Shown here piece by piece: positions 6,559 through 15,931 of a stretch of DNA of 64,000 bases. Below the pieces are notes generated by a model. It was not told the DNA's origin. It searched no databases and saw nothing but the letters and a program-made list of their open reading frames with translations. Every line of letters starts with the position of its first letter. The first letter of the stretch is position 1. Source of the stretch: Microbacterium sp. 3J1 (GTDB lineage: Bacteria > Actinomycetota > Actinomycetes > Actinomycetales > Microbacteriaceae). A program made the position numbers and the translations under genes. The stretch spans positions 186,001 to 250,000 of the forward strand of contig NZ_CDWI01000008.1 of NCBI RefSeq assembly GCF_001049495.1. Direction: 5' to 3'.

Positions 6559-8256
6559 TCAGCCGGCGGCACCCGTGCAGTAACGCAGCTCGACCGTGGA
6601 GCCGATGGGCACGTCGCCCGGGGCCACCGACATCGAGGTGACCGTAGGCGGAGTGACCGCGGGGCAGTCCGTCAGCTCGACGGGCTGGGCAGTGAGTCCC
6701 AGGTTGTCGAGCTCCTCGGTGGCGGCCGCCAGAGTCCAGCCGGACATGTCCCTGATCGTCACGCGACCGCTGGCGACGACGAGGTTCACGATGGTGCCCG
6801 GCTCGACCTCGGCATCCGCCGTGACGCTCGCCTCCATCACCGTGTCGGCCGCGAGGCCCTTGTCGTTGCGCTGGATCACGGTGCCGAGCTGAAGGCCCGC
6901 CGACGCGAGAGCGTCTTTCGCGGCGGCCAGCGACAGGCCCTCGAGCGTGGGAACGACGACGGTCTCCTTGCCGGAGGACACGTAGAGGGTGACCGAGTCG
7001 CCCTGGCTCACCGCGGTCCCTGAGACGGGATCGGTGCGGATGACATTGCCTTCGGCGATCTCCGAGCTGGCCTCGAGCACCAGAGTCGATGTCAGGTCGA
7101 GCTCGCCGAGGTCCTCCTGCGCGCGTTCCGACGAGACGTTGACGAGGTCGGGCACGGTGCGCGAGCTCGTCGGCACCTCCTCGGGGCGCATGCTGATCGT
7201 CCACACCCAGAACAGGACCGAGGCCAGCAGCACGGCGAGCAGCGCCACGCCCGCCCAGATCCATGCGACCGGAGGGCCGGACTGGGTGCGCGCCATCGTG
7301 GTGTCGGTGCTCAGCTGACGCAGCGACCGGGCGGTCTCCTGGGCCTGCCGAGGACTGGGCCCGTACAGCTCGCTGGTGAGGGCGCCCAGCTCCTTGCGGC
7401 TCGGCGCGCGCCCGGCGACGGCGGAGTCGAGTGCGGCGCGGAAGTGCGCAGCATCCGGGTACCGCTGGTACGGATCCTTCGCGAGCGCGCGCAGCACGAT
7501 CGGGTCCAGGGCGCCGGGGGAGTCCTCGTTGATCTCGGTCGGCGGGACCGGGGTCTCGCTGACGTGCTGGTACGCGACGGCGACGGGGGACTCGCCCCGG
7601 AACGGCTGTCGGCCGGTGAGCAGCTCGTAGAGCACGACACCGGTGGAATAGAGGTCGGCCCGGGCGTCCACGGGCTCGCCCTTGGCCTGCTCGGGCGAGA
7701 AGTATGCGGCGGTGCCGATGATCTGGGTGGTCTCGGCCACGGTCGACGACGAGTCGGACACCGCGCGCGCGATGCCGAAGTCCATGACCTTGACCTGGCC
7801 CTTCTCGGTGACCATGACGTTGCCCGGCTTGATGTCGCGATGCACGACTCCGGCACGGTGCGAGTAGTCGAGCGCCTCGAGGATGCCGTCGACGTAGCGC
7901 ACGGCGTCTTCGACGGGCACGGGGCCCTTCGCGATGATGTCCTTCAGGAGGGTTCCGCCGATGAGCTCCATCACGATGTACGGCGGCTCGGTCGAGTTCG
8001 CGTCAGCGGTCGACGGGTCACCCGCGTCGTACACACGCACGATCGACGGGTGCGACATGCGCGATGCCGACTGCGCCTCGAGGCGGAAACGGGTACGGAA
8101 GGCAGTGTCTCTGGCCAGCTCGGGGTCGAGGATCTTGATGGCGACCTGGCGACCCAGCGTCAGGTCGTACCCGCGGTACACCTTCGCCATGCCGCCGTGC
8201 CCGATGAGTTCGTCGACGCGGTAGCGACCCGCGAGCACGCGTGGCTCTGTCGACAC
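6559..8256 (-). CDS. pknB: PASTA-domain serine/threonine protein kinase (PknB type)
   Basis: 565 residues. The cytosolic kinase domain (about 10-275) has GHGGMAKVY in the P-loop, Lys41, the HRDIKPGN catalytic loop (Asp141) and DFG at 159-161. A membrane segment lies at about 328-352. Three extracellular PASTA repeats (about 365-565) should bind muropeptides or lipid II. PknB-type kinases tune cell-wall synthesis and division in actinobacteria. The GTG start lies 56 bp after the pknA-like gene, the last position of the fhaA-to-pknB operon. Confidence 0.93.
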   Translation of the reverse strand: MSTEPRVLAGRYRVDELIGHGGMAKVYRGYDLTLGRQVAIKILDPELARDTAFRTRFRLEAQSASRMSHPSIVRVYDAGDPSTADANSTEPPYIVMELIGGTLLKDIIAKGPVPVEDAVRYVDGILEALDYSHRAGVVHRDIKPGNVMVTEKGQVKVMDFGIARAVSDSSSTVAETTQIIGTAAYFSPEQAKGEPVDARADLYSTGVVLYELLTGRQPFRGESPVAVAYQHVSETPVPPTEINEDSPGALDPIVLRALAKDPYQRYPDAAHFRAALDSAVAGRAPSRKELGALTSELYGPSPRQAQETARSLRQLSTDTTMARTQSGPPVAWIWAGVALLAVLLASVLFWVWTISMRPEEVPTSSRTVPDLVNVSSERAQEDLGELDLTSTLVLEASSEIAEGNVIRTDPVSGTAVSQGDSVTLYVSSGKETVVVPTLEGLSLAAAKDALASAGLQLGTVIQRNDKGLAADTVMEASVTADAEVEPGTIVNLVVASGRVTIRDMSGWTLAAATEELDNLGLTAQPVELTDCPAVTPPTVTSMSVAPGDVPIGSTVELRYCTGAAG

Positions 8257-8312
8257 GTACTGACCCCCTGAGAACGACCTGGTGAAAAGCTCAGCCTACG
8301 TGGCGAACCTGC

Positions 8313-10070
8313 TTATTCGCCTGCGTCGTCGCCGCCGTCGGCACCGTCGCCGCCGTCGGGGACGGCGGGGAGGATGACGACGGGAGCGGACGCGTTCGAG
8401 GGCTCAGAAGCCATCTCGCCGCAGAAGACGCGATACGTGGCGGTGATGCTCTGGCCCGCGGCGCCGGGGATGATCTGCGTCGTGAGGACGCTCGGACCGA
8501 AGCTGCGGATCGACTCGCCCGCATTGCCGCCCGAGAACGTCGCGTTGGTGAGCGTGACCTCGAAGGCCGACCGCGGTCCGGTGCCCGAGGGGCACTCGAA
8601 ACTCGGCCAGTTCAGGGTGACGGGCTGGCCTTCGGTGGCGGTTCCGGCGATCGAGGGAGTGCCGGTGGGCTTGCCTACCTGGACCTGCTCCTTGAAGGTG
8701 GTCAGCGTCAGCGCCGTGCCTTCCGGGACGTTGCCGCCCGGGGTCACCGACTCGACGGTGCCGACCTGACCGGCGCTCGGTGCGACCGTGTTGCCGACGA
8801 CGCACTCGGCCTGCAGGCCCGCGTTGACGGCGGCGCGCTGCGCTGCCTCGCACTGCATGCCGATGAGGCCGAGGCCGTCGACGTTCACCTGCGCGGGTTC
8901 GGGCGTCTCGACCTCCGTGGGGGTCGGCTTCGGCGTCTGGCTCGTCGTGGGCGTCCCGGTCGGATCTGCTCCGCCGCGGCCGTCGTCCTGGTTCATCAGG
9001 GCGATCACCGTTCCGCCGAGCACGATCACCAGCAGCGCGATGAGGGCGATGAGCGGCCACGTCCACGGACTGCGCTTCTTCTTCTCGCCCTCCGCCTCGT
9101 CCTCGGCGGTGGCTCCGGTGGGGAGCTGCGCCGTGGTCGGCAGGATGCGGGTCGTGCCGTCGTCGCCGGTGGACGTCAGCAGGCGCGTGGCGTCATCGGC
9201 CCCCGCCGCCCCTGCCGCGATGGCGGGAACGGCGATGGCTGCGGAATTTAGGTCGCCCCGGCGCAGCGCCTGAGCGGCACGGGCGACGGTCGCCGACGAC
9301 GACGGGCGGTCGGCCGGCTTCTTGGCGATCATCGCCATGACGAGGTTCTGCACCGGGATCGGCACGGTCGGCGGCAGCGGCGGCGGCTGCTCGTTGATCT
9401 GCGCCATCGCGATCGCGACCTGCGACTCGCCCGTGAAGGGGCGCTTGCCGGCGAGGCACTCGTAGGCGACGATGCCGAGCGAGTACGTGTCGGTCGCCGG
9501 GGATGCGGGGTGGCCGGACGCCTGCTCGGGCGACAGGTACTGCACGGTGCCCATGACCTGACCGGTGGCCGTCAGCGGCACCTGGTCGGCGATGCGCGCG
9601 ATGCCGAAGTCGGTGATCTTCACGCGACCGTCGGGCGTGATCAGCAGGTTGCCCGGCTTGATGTCGCGGTGCACGAGCCCGGCCGCGTGCGCGGCCTGGA
9701 GTGCGGATGCCGTCTGGGCGACGATGTCGAGAGTCTTGTCCGCGCTCAGCGAGCCGTCGCGCTCGATGATCGTCGACAGGGCCTCGCCGGGGACGAGCTC
9801 CATGACGAGGTAGGCGCTGCCGTTCTCCTCGCCGTAGTCGAACACGCTGGCGATGCCCTCGTGATTGACGAGAGCGGCATGGCGCGCCTCGGCGCGGAAC
9901 CGCTCGAGGAACCCGGGGTCCCCCATGTACTCGTCCTTGAGGATCTTGATCGCGACGGTGCGTCCGATGACGTGATCCGTCGCCTCCCACACCTCGCCCA
10001 TGCCGCCGATCGCAATACGCGACTGCAGCTCGTAGCGACCACCGAACGACACACCCTGCGTCGGTCTCAT
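8313..10070 (-). CDS. pknA: serine/threonine protein kinase (PknA type) with extracellular tail
   Basis: 585 residues. The kinase domain at about 12-275 has GGMGEVW, Lys42, HRDIKPGN (Asp136) and DFG at 154-156. A low-complexity linker leads to a membrane segment near 385-408, then a Thr/Pro-rich stretch. One PASTA-like repeat (NVDGLGLIGMQCEAAQRA onward) and a C-terminal domain of unknown type follow, so the extracellular part is larger than in the short mycobacterial PknA. The ATG overlaps the pbpA stop as ATGA. Expected targets are cell-wall and division proteins. Confidence 0.9.
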   Translation of the reverse strand: MRPTQGVSFGGRYELQSRIAIGGMGEVWEATDHVIGRTVAIKILKDEYMGDPGFLERFRAEARHAALVNHEGIASVFDYGEENGSAYLVMELVPGEALSTIIERDGSLSADKTLDIVAQTASALQAAHAAGLVHRDIKPGNLLITPDGRVKITDFGIARIADQVPLTATGQVMGTVQYLSPEQASGHPASPATDTYSLGIVAYECLAGKRPFTGESQVAIAMAQINEQPPPLPPTVPIPVQNLVMAMIAKKPADRPSSSATVARAAQALRRGDLNSAAIAVPAIAAGAAGADDATRLLTSTGDDGTTRILPTTAQLPTGATAEDEAEGEKKKRSPWTWPLIALIALLVIVLGGTVIALMNQDDGRGGADPTGTPTTSQTPKPTPTEVETPEPAQVNVDGLGLIGMQCEAAQRAAVNAGLQAECVVGNTVAPSAGQVGTVESVTPGGNVPEGTALTLTTFKEQVQVGKPTGTPSIAGTATEGQPVTLNWPSFECPSGTGPRSAFEVTLTNATFSGGNAGESIRSFGPSVLTTQIIPGAAGQSITATYRVFCGEMASEPSNASAPVVILPAVPDGGDGADGGDDAGE

Positions 10071-11521
10071 CTGCCCAGCACCGCCTCTATGACCTTCTTT
10101 GCAATCGGAGCGGCGATGGTGTCGCCGGATCCTGACTGCCCTTGTCCACCGCCGTCTTCGACGAGGACCGCTACTGCCACCTGCGGGTCGTCCGCAGGTG
10201 CGAACCCTGTGAACCACAACGTGTACGGATTGTCATCGTTCTCGGTCGTACCGGTCTTACCCGCCACGTCGACCCCGTCTATTCTTGCACCCTGCGCCGC
10301 GCCGTTTGAGACGCTTGCGACCATCGACGACGCCACCTGATCGGCGACCGACGCCTCGAGGGCCCGCCCGTACTCGGTGTCCTCGTAGGCGCGGATCACC
10401 GAGAGATCGATGCCGATCACGGTATCGACCAGTCGGGGGTTCATCACGACGCCGTCGTTCGCGATGCCGGCGGCCACCATCGCGATCTGCAGCGGGGTCG
10501 CGGTGACCTGCCCCTGACCGAAGCCGGTCAGCGCGGTCTGCGGGTCGTTGAGCCCGCGCGGGTAGCTGGACGGCGTCGACTCGAGGGGTGTCGCGAAGCT
10601 CCGATTGAAGCCGAACTTCTCCGCCATCTCGCGGATGCGGTCGTCGCCGAGCTGAACGGCGAGCTGCGCCATCGGGATGTTGCAGCTCAGCCGGAGCGCC
10701 TCGGAGATCGTGACCGTCTCGCCGGGGCCGCACGTGCCGCCCCACGCGTTCGATACGGTGTTCGACGACTGGGGGAGCGTGTAGCGCGCGGGGTTCGGCA
10801 GCGTGGAATCCGGCGTCCACTCGCCCGATGCGTAGGCGGCGGCCGCGACGACGAGCTTGAACGTCGAGCCGGGAGGATTCAGGTCGCCGGCGATCGCACG
10901 GTTCGAGAGCGGCTTCAGCGGATCGTCGACGAGCTGGTCGTAGGTCGCGTTCGCGGCATCCGCGTCGTGCGTGGCCAGCGCGTTCGTGTCGAAACCGGGT
11001 GTCGAGGTCATCGCGAGGATGCGCCCGGTCTTCGGCTCGATCGCGACGACCGCGCCCTGGAGTCCCTGCAGAGCGTCGTAGGCGGCCTGCTGCGCGGCGG
11101 TGTTCAGCGACAGCTCGACGCTGAAGCCGGTCTGCGGCTGACCCGAGAGGATGCGTTCGATCTCGGCGAAGAACGCGCTGGAGCCCGTGCCCGAGAGATC
11201 GGCGTTCAGAGCGCGCTCGATTCCGGTGGCGGACTGCAGGGCCGGGTTGAAGTATCCGGTGACCGGCTCCCACATGGCGGCATCCGTGTAGACGCGCTGG
11301 AACTGGTACCGGTCGTCCGACGGGACCGATGAGGCGATCGCGACGTCGTCGACGATGATCGACCCGCGCTGGATCTCATAGCTGTCGAGCAGGGTGCGAC
11401 GGTTGTTCTGGTTCTGACCGAGGTTGTCGGCCTCGACGACCTGGATCCAGCTGGTCGCGACGAACAGCGACAGGAACATGAACAGCATCACGATGCTGAG
11501 GCGGCGGAGCTGTTTCGTCAT
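10067..11521 (-). CDS. pbpA: penicillin-binding protein, class B transpeptidase (PbpA)
   Basis: 484 residues: one N-terminal membrane anchor (about 9-28), a dimerisation domain, then a transpeptidase domain with SxxK (Ser219-Thr-Phe-Lys222), SCN at 279-281 and KTG at 422-424, all in the expected order. It cross-links peptidoglycan together with the SEDS protein encoded just upstream. The ATG overlaps the stop of a 14-codon frame that bridges the gap to rodA, and its own stop overlaps the pknA start, so translation of the block looks coupled. Confidence 0.93.
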   Translation of the reverse strand: MTKQLRRLSIVMLFMFLSLFVATSWIQVVEADNLGQNQNNRRTLLDSYEIQRGSIIVDDVAIASSVPSDDRYQFQRVYTDAAMWEPVTGYFNPALQSATGIERALNADLSGTGSSAFFAEIERILSGQPQTGFSVELSLNTAAQQAAYDALQGLQGAVVAIEPKTGRILAMTSTPGFDTNALATHDADAANATYDQLVDDPLKPLSNRAIAGDLNPPGSTFKLVVAAAAYASGEWTPDSTLPNPARYTLPQSSNTVSNAWGGTCGPGETVTISEALRLSCNIPMAQLAVQLGDDRIREMAEKFGFNRSFATPLESTPSSYPRGLNDPQTALTGFGQGQVTATPLQIAMVAAGIANDGVVMNPRLVDTVIGIDLSVIRAYEDTEYGRALEASVADQVASSMVASVSNGAAQGARIDGVDVAGKTGTTENDDNPYTLWFTGFAPADDPQVAVAVLVEDGGGQGQSGSGDTIAAPIAKKVIEAVLGR

Positions 11522-11562
11522 GCGAGGCCGCCCTTCGACAGAATCCGGGTGAGTGCGAGCAT
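11518..11562 (-). CDS. possible 14-codon minicistron bridging rodA and pbpA
   Basis: The frame MLALTRILSKGGLA starts at an ATG that overlaps the rodA stop (TGATG at 11562) and ends at a TGA that overlaps the pbpA ATG (ATGA at 11518-11521). Every other junction from fhaA down to pknA is an overlap or a very short gap. A translated bridge here would let ribosomes pass from rodA to pbpA without a new ribosome-binding site. It may instead be a chance frame. Confidence 0.3.
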   Translation of the reverse strand: MLALTRILSKGGLA

Positions 11563-12947
11563 CAGCCGATCACCGCCCTCGGTTGGCTGCGGACGCCGTC
11601 GGAGATGCGCAGCAGGATCGCCACGATGAGCCAGTTGGCCACGAGCGAGGAGCCTCCGGCGGCGAGGAACGGGGTCGTGAGGCCGGTGAGGGGGATGACG
11701 CGCGTCACGCCGCCGACCATGATGAACACCTGCAGCGCGATGGTGAAGGCGAGGCCGGTGGCGAGCAGCTTGCCGAAGTCGTCCTGTCCCGCGAGACCGA
11801 TGCGGATGCCGCGGCTGATGAAGACCATGTAGAGGCAGAGGATGGCGAACAGCCCGATGAGCCCGATCTCCTCGCCGAGGCTCGTGATGATGTAGTCGCT
11901 GTGCGCGAGGGGGGTGACGTCGGGGCGTCCCTGGCCCCAGCCGGTGCCGAGCAGCCCGCCGTGTGCGAGGCCGAAGAGGCCCTGCATCGGCTGGAATCCG
12001 GCATCCTCGGGGTCGACCTGCTGCGGGTCGAAGAGGAAGAGCCAGTTGATGAAGCGCCCACGGACGTAGCTGAGGATCTGGGTCGCGACCGCCACACCGG
12101 CGGCGACGAGGGCCAGGCCGATGAGCACCCAGCTCGTCTTGCCGGTCGCGACGTAGAGCATCGCGACGAACATGCCGAAGATGAGGGTTCCGGTGCCGAG
12201 GTCGCGCTGGATCACGATGATTCCGAGCGAGATCGCCCAGACCACGAGGACCGGCCCGAGCTCGCGCATGCGGGGCCAGGTGATGCCGAGGAATCTGGTG
12301 CCGACCGAGGTCAGACTCTCGCGGGTGCGCACCAGGTAGCCGGCGAAGAAGATGGCGAGGCAGATCTTGGCGAGCTCGCCCGGCTGGAACGCGAACATGC
12401 CGCCGAGCGACACCCACACCTGGGCGTTCGCGTCGGGGATGCGCAGGCCGGGCACGAACGGCAGCAGCAGGAGCAGGATGCCGGAGAGGCCGAAGATGTA
12501 CGTGTATCGGAACAGCACTCGGTAGTTGCGCAGCAGGATGACGACGGTGATGGCGCCCGCGAGGGAGATCGCCGTCCAGGCGAGCTGCTTGGTGGAATAC
12601 GCGTTCCACCCGGTGAGCGACTCGGCGATGTCGATTCGGTAGATCATCGCGATGCCCAGGCCGGTCAGCAGGGTGGCGATCGGCAGCACGAACGGGTCGG
12701 CGTCGGAGGCCACAGCCCTCAGCACGAAGTGCAGGGCGAACGCCAGGACGGCGAGCCCGCCGCCGATCGCGAGGATCATCGGGTCGATCAGGCCGAGCGC
12801 ACCGAGCTGCACGAGGGTGAGGGAGGCACCGCTGATCGCGACGGCGAACAGGAGCAGCCAGAACTCGCGGTTGCGCTGCGTCTGCGGCATCCGCATCTTG
12901 CGGAGCGCCTTGATGACGGCGGTGTCGGCCGTGACGTCGGCGCTCAT
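11562..12947 (-). CDS. rodA: SEDS-family peptidoglycan glycosyltransferase (FtsW/RodA/SpoVE)
   Basis: 461 residues with about ten membrane segments. SEDS signatures are visible: the QRDLGTGTLIFGM loop and the C-terminal GLTTPFLAAGGSSL segment. SEDS proteins polymerise lipid II into glycan strands with a partner class B PBP, here the adjacent PbpA. The start at 12947 overlaps the pstP stop as ATGA and gives the normal family length. In this operon position actinobacteria carry RodA, while the divisome FtsW lies in the dcw cluster. Confidence 0.92.
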   Translation of the reverse strand: MSADVTADTAVIKALRKMRMPQTQRNREFWLLLFAVAISGASLTLVQLGALGLIDPMILAIGGGLAVLAFALHFVLRAVASDADPFVLPIATLLTGLGIAMIYRIDIAESLTGWNAYSTKQLAWTAISLAGAITVVILLRNYRVLFRYTYIFGLSGILLLLLPFVPGLRIPDANAQVWVSLGGMFAFQPGELAKICLAIFFAGYLVRTRESLTSVGTRFLGITWPRMRELGPVLVVWAISLGIIVIQRDLGTGTLIFGMFVAMLYVATGKTSWVLIGLALVAAGVAVATQILSYVRGRFINWLFLFDPQQVDPEDAGFQPMQGLFGLAHGGLLGTGWGQGRPDVTPLAHSDYIITSLGEEIGLIGLFAILCLYMVFISRGIRIGLAGQDDFGKLLATGLAFTIALQVFIMVGGVTRVIPLTGLTTPFLAAGGSSLVANWLIVAILLRISDGVRSQPRAVIG

Positions 12948-14233
12948 CCGGCGTCCTCCGTCGGCGTGGGTACAGGCGTGGGCAGGGGCGTCTCGCCGAT
13001 CACGCGGTCGGCGCCGGCCTGCAGTCGAGCGACGATCGCCTCGGCATCCGACAGCGACCGCGCGGAGATGGTGCGCTCGACGGAATCGCGCTGGTACGGC
13101 GGGAGGTTGGCGAGCAGGATGTCGGTGTCGGTGAGCGGAGTCGACAGGGTGATCGGGCCGATGTTCTGCTGCACGCCCTGGTAGATCACCACGCTGTCCT
13201 CGTCGGCGCCGACGAAGTAGCGCGTCTGCGTCCAGCTGTAGGCCGCGAACGCGGCGAACGCGAGGACGGCGAGCACCAGGAGCATCCCGGCGATCCATCC
13301 GAAACGGCGCCGGCGGGCGCGCCGACGGTCCTCTTCGATGAGCTCCTCGAGGTACTCGGGCGCCGGCTCGAAGTGGCTGGGCTCGTTCGCGGCCTGGCGC
13401 ACCGGGTGCAGCCAGTTGCTGCGCGGGGCGCGCACCGGCGGCACGGTGACGTTGGCCGGATTCGATGCGGAGCCGACGATCGTCGCCGTGCCGGAGTGCA
13501 TCGCGTGCTGTCCGCCGACGTCGACGAGCACGATGGTGACGTTGTCGGGGGCGCCGCCGTCGAGGGCCTGCTTGAGCAGGTTGTCGGCGGTGCGGCCCGG
13601 GGCCATTCCGAGCCGCATCGCCTTGAGGATGCGCTCCTCGTCGACGACTCCTGACAGGCCGTCGGAGCACAGCAGCCAGCGGTCGCCGGGCTGCGTGTGC
13701 ATCACGAACATGTCGAGCTCGGGATCCGCGTCCATGTCGCTGAGGACCCGCATCAGCACGGAGCGACGGGGGTGGTAGCGCGCCTCCTCTGGAGTGATGC
13801 GGCCCGAGTCGACCAGCCGCTGCACGAAGGTGTGGTCTGCCGTGATCTGGGTGAGCGCGTCGTCGCGATACAGGTAGATGCGCGAGTCGCCGATGTGGCC
13901 GATGACCGCGAAGTCGTCGACCATGATGATGGCGCTCAGCGTGGTGCCGAGACCGGCCAGTTCCGGGCGGTCCTTCGCGGCGCGGATCAGATCGCCGGCG
14001 GCAGTGGTCGCGGCGGCCTGGAGCGAGGCCTGCGCGTCTTCCGTCGACGAGTAGGGCTGATCGAGCGGCTCCATCCGGTGGATCGCGATGCTCGAGGCGA
14101 CGTCGCCGCCGGCGTGGCCGCCCATGCCGTCGGCGACGACGAACAGGTTGGCCCCGGAGTATCCGGAATCCTGGTTGTTGGAGCGGACCTTCCCGGTGTG
14201 GGAGATCGCGGCGCTCGAGCCCTCGAAGACCAT
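12944..14233 (-). CDS. pstP: PP2C-family serine/threonine phosphatase (PstP)
   Basis: 429 residues. The PP2C domain (about 8-240) has the metal-binding motifs VADGMGGHAGG, GDSRIYLY, CSDGLSG and GAPDNVTIVLVD. A linker and a membrane segment (about 309-331) follow, then an extracellular domain with a Pro/Thr-rich end. It removes phosphate from PknA/PknB and their substrates, such as FHA proteins. The stop overlaps the rodA start; fhaB ends 7 bp upstream. Confidence 0.93.
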   Translation of the reverse strand: MVFEGSSAAISHTGKVRSNNQDSGYSGANLFVVADGMGGHAGGDVASSIAIHRMEPLDQPYSSTEDAQASLQAAATTAAGDLIRAAKDRPELAGLGTTLSAIIMVDDFAVIGHIGDSRIYLYRDDALTQITADHTFVQRLVDSGRITPEEARYHPRRSVLMRVLSDMDADPELDMFVMHTQPGDRWLLCSDGLSGVVDEERILKAMRLGMAPGRTADNLLKQALDGGAPDNVTIVLVDVGGQHAMHSGTATIVGSASNPANVTVPPVRAPRSNWLHPVRQAANEPSHFEPAPEYLEELIEEDRRRARRRRFGWIAGMLLVLAVLAFAAFAAYSWTQTRYFVGADEDSVVIYQGVQQNIGPITLSTPLTDTDILLANLPPYQRDSVERTISARSLSDAEAIVARLQAGADRVIGETPLPTPVPTPTEDAG

Positions 14234-14240
14234 GCCGGGG

Positions 14241-14771
14241 TCAGGCTCGCAGCTCGAAGGTCGTGGCGCCCACCTTGATCGGGGTGCCCAGCGAGAGCGA
14301 GACGGGGCCGCCCGTCACGCGCTGACCGGCGACGAAGGTGCCGTTCGTCGAATCGAGGTCCTGGATCGCCCACGCATCGCCGCGCAGCAGCAGCCGCGCG
14401 TGATGACTGGAGGTGTAGTCGTCGCGGATGACGAGGGCCGACTCACTGGATCGACCGATGGTCATGGTCTCGGTGCCGAGCGGTAGTTCGAGTCCGGCCT
14501 TGGGTCCTGACGTGATGACGAGCCGCTTCGCGGTGGCGATGGTCGCGGGGCCCGTCGTCACCGGCTTGGCCGAGGACGGACGGGCGGGAGCCGGAGGGGT
14601 GGAGGGTGCGGCCGCCGGGGCAGCTGCATCGCCGTCGGCCGGGAGCTTGCGCACCTTCATGCCGAACAGGTCGGCGCGCAGCGAGTAGACGACGCCGAAC
14701 ACGAAGAACCACAGCAGCAAGAGGAACCCGAAGCGCAGGAGGAGGAGGACGAGTTCGGAGGGAGTGCTCAC
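14241..14771 (-). CDS. fhaB: membrane-anchored FHA-domain protein FhaB/FipA
   Basis: 176 residues: an N-terminal membrane segment (about 8-28), an Ala/Pro-rich linker, and an FHA domain at about 95-170 with TIGRSSESALVI, SSHHARL and DSTNGTFVAGQ. FHA domains bind phosphothreonine, and FhaB/FipA links kinase signalling to the divisome in mycobacteria. The GTG start overlaps the fhaA stop (GTGA at 14768-14771), so the two are coupled. Confidence 0.9.
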   Translation of the reverse strand: MSTPSELVLLLLRFGFLLLLWFFVFGVVYSLRADLFGMKVRKLPADGDAAAPAAAPSTPPAPARPSSAKPVTTGPATIATAKRLVITSGPKAGLELPLGTETMTIGRSSESALVIRDDYTSSHHARLLLRGDAWAIQDLDSTNGTFVAGQRVTGGPVSLSLGTPIKVGATTFELRA

Positions 14772-15496
14772 GTGATCGCTCCGAACGCGCGGGTGGCGTC
14801 GTCGTCACGAGGACGCGCGGGACGCGACGGGGTGGCGACGGGGACGATGCGGAAGACGAGGTCCGTGCGACCGATCGTGATCGTGGTGTCGGTGGGGAGG
14901 GCGGCCTCGCGCACCTTCTGACCGTCGACCTTCGTGCCGTTCGTGGATCCGAGGTCGCGCATCATGGCGCGCTCGCCGTCCCAGAGGACCTCGACGTGCT
15001 TGCGGCTCGAACCGGCATCGGCGATCGTGATGTCGGCATCCGACCCGCGGCCGATGACGGTGCGGGCGCGGGTCAGTGAGTGACGGCGTCCGTCGACGTC
15101 GATGACGGCCTGCCAATTGACGCGGCCCTCGACCGTGCCGGAGCTGACGCGCACGGTGCCGGTGGCGATCTTGTCATCGCCTTCGAGGGTGATCGTGAGC
15201 GGTCCCGAGAAGCTGTAGCCCTGCGCCTTGCCGTGCGTGGTGAGAAGCGCGAGGAGCTCATCGGTCAGCGCGCCGCCGAGCCCCCGCATCCGCTCGGCGT
15301 CGTCGGTGCTGAGCCGCACCACGTAGCTGTTGGGCGCGATGATGCGGTCGCGGCTCACCACAGCCGCCTTGGTGTCGGCCTCGCGCCGGATGGCGGAGGC
15401 GATCTCCACGGGCTGGATGCCGCTGCGGAAGGTCTTCGCGAAGGCGCTGTTCACAGCGCGCTCGAGACCCTTCTCAAAGCTGTCAAGTAGTCCCAC
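14768..15496 (-). CDS. fhaA: FhaA: DUF3662 and FHA-domain protein
   Basis: 242 residues. An N-terminal DUF3662 domain (about 1-115) begins MGLLDSFEKGLERAVNSAFA, and an FHA domain lies at about 155-230 with IGRGSDADITI, SSRKHVEVL and GSTNGTKVDGQ. FhaA regulates cell-wall precursor export through phospho-MviN/MurJ in mycobacteria. Mycobacterial FhaA has a long disordered linker between the domains; here it is very short. It is the first gene of the seven-gene minus-strand operon, so the promoter should lie between 15496 and the tRNA gene. Confidence 0.9.
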   Translation of the reverse strand: MGLLDSFEKGLERAVNSAFAKTFRSGIQPVEIASAIRREADTKAAVVSRDRIIAPNSYVVRLSTDDAERMRGLGGALTDELLALLTTHGKAQGYSFSGPLTITLEGDDKIATGTVRVSSGTVEGRVNWQAVIDVDGRRHSLTRARTVIGRGSDADITIADAGSSRKHVEVLWDGERAMMRDLGSTNGTKVDGQKVREAALPTDTTITIGRTDLVFRIVPVATPSRPARPRDDDATRAFGAIT

Positions 15497-15730
15497 TGGG
15501 CTCCTCTGGCATGCCGACCGGTAGGGACATCGTAGTCAGGTGTTCTGGGTGAACGCCGTCGTGACCGCTGTTTCCCGGTGTTCTCGGGGGATTCGGGCGG
15601 CGACGGTCGGTGACCGACCGGGGGTGCCGCCGCTGCGCCGATGTCGATCGGATGCTGCGGGGGCCGGTTTCATCGGGGGTCGGATCGCGTGATATCCTCG
15701 CAAAGTTGAGTTCTTCGGAATGAGACACTC

Positions 15731-15813
15731 GCGCGAGTGGCGGAATGGTAGACGCGCTGGCTTCAGGTGCCAGTGTTCGCAAGGACGTGGGGGTTCGAGT
15801 CCCCCCTCGCGCA
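15731..15813 (+). tRNA. tRNA-Leu (anticodon CAG)
   Basis: An 83-nt class II tRNA. The acceptor arms GCGCGAG and CTCGCGC pair perfectly, followed by discriminator A; CCA is not encoded. The anticodon stem CTGGC/GCCAG closes the loop TTCAGGT, giving anticodon CAG, which reads CTG, a very common codon at this GC content. The T-arm is GGGGGTTCGAGTCCCCC and the variable arm is long, as expected for leucine. A TATCCT box near 15693 may be its -10 element. A hairpin terminator follows. Confidence 0.96.
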
Positions 15814-15857
15814 CACGAGGCTGTATTCGTTTATTCAGCCCGATCTGTTTGAGGTGA

Positions 15858-15892
15858 AAGAGCCGGTCAGAGATAGTTTCTGACCGGCTCTT
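15858..15892. terminator. hairpin terminator after tRNA-Leu
   Basis: AAGAGCCGGTCAG (15858-15870) and CTGACCGGCTCTT (15880-15892) form a perfect 13-bp stem with a nine-base loop. It lies 45 bp after the tRNA and 40 bp beyond the end of the minus-strand gene on the other side, so it can stop transcription both ways. Confidence 0.8.
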
Positions 15893-15931
15893 CCCGTCCG
15901 TGTCGACGCGACGTCGTACAGACGAAGCACC

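Noticed and set aside
15731..15813. tRNA-Leu as an integration site for a mobile element
   Set aside because: No integrase gene and no duplicated tRNA 3' end is seen downstream; the flanking genes are conserved types.
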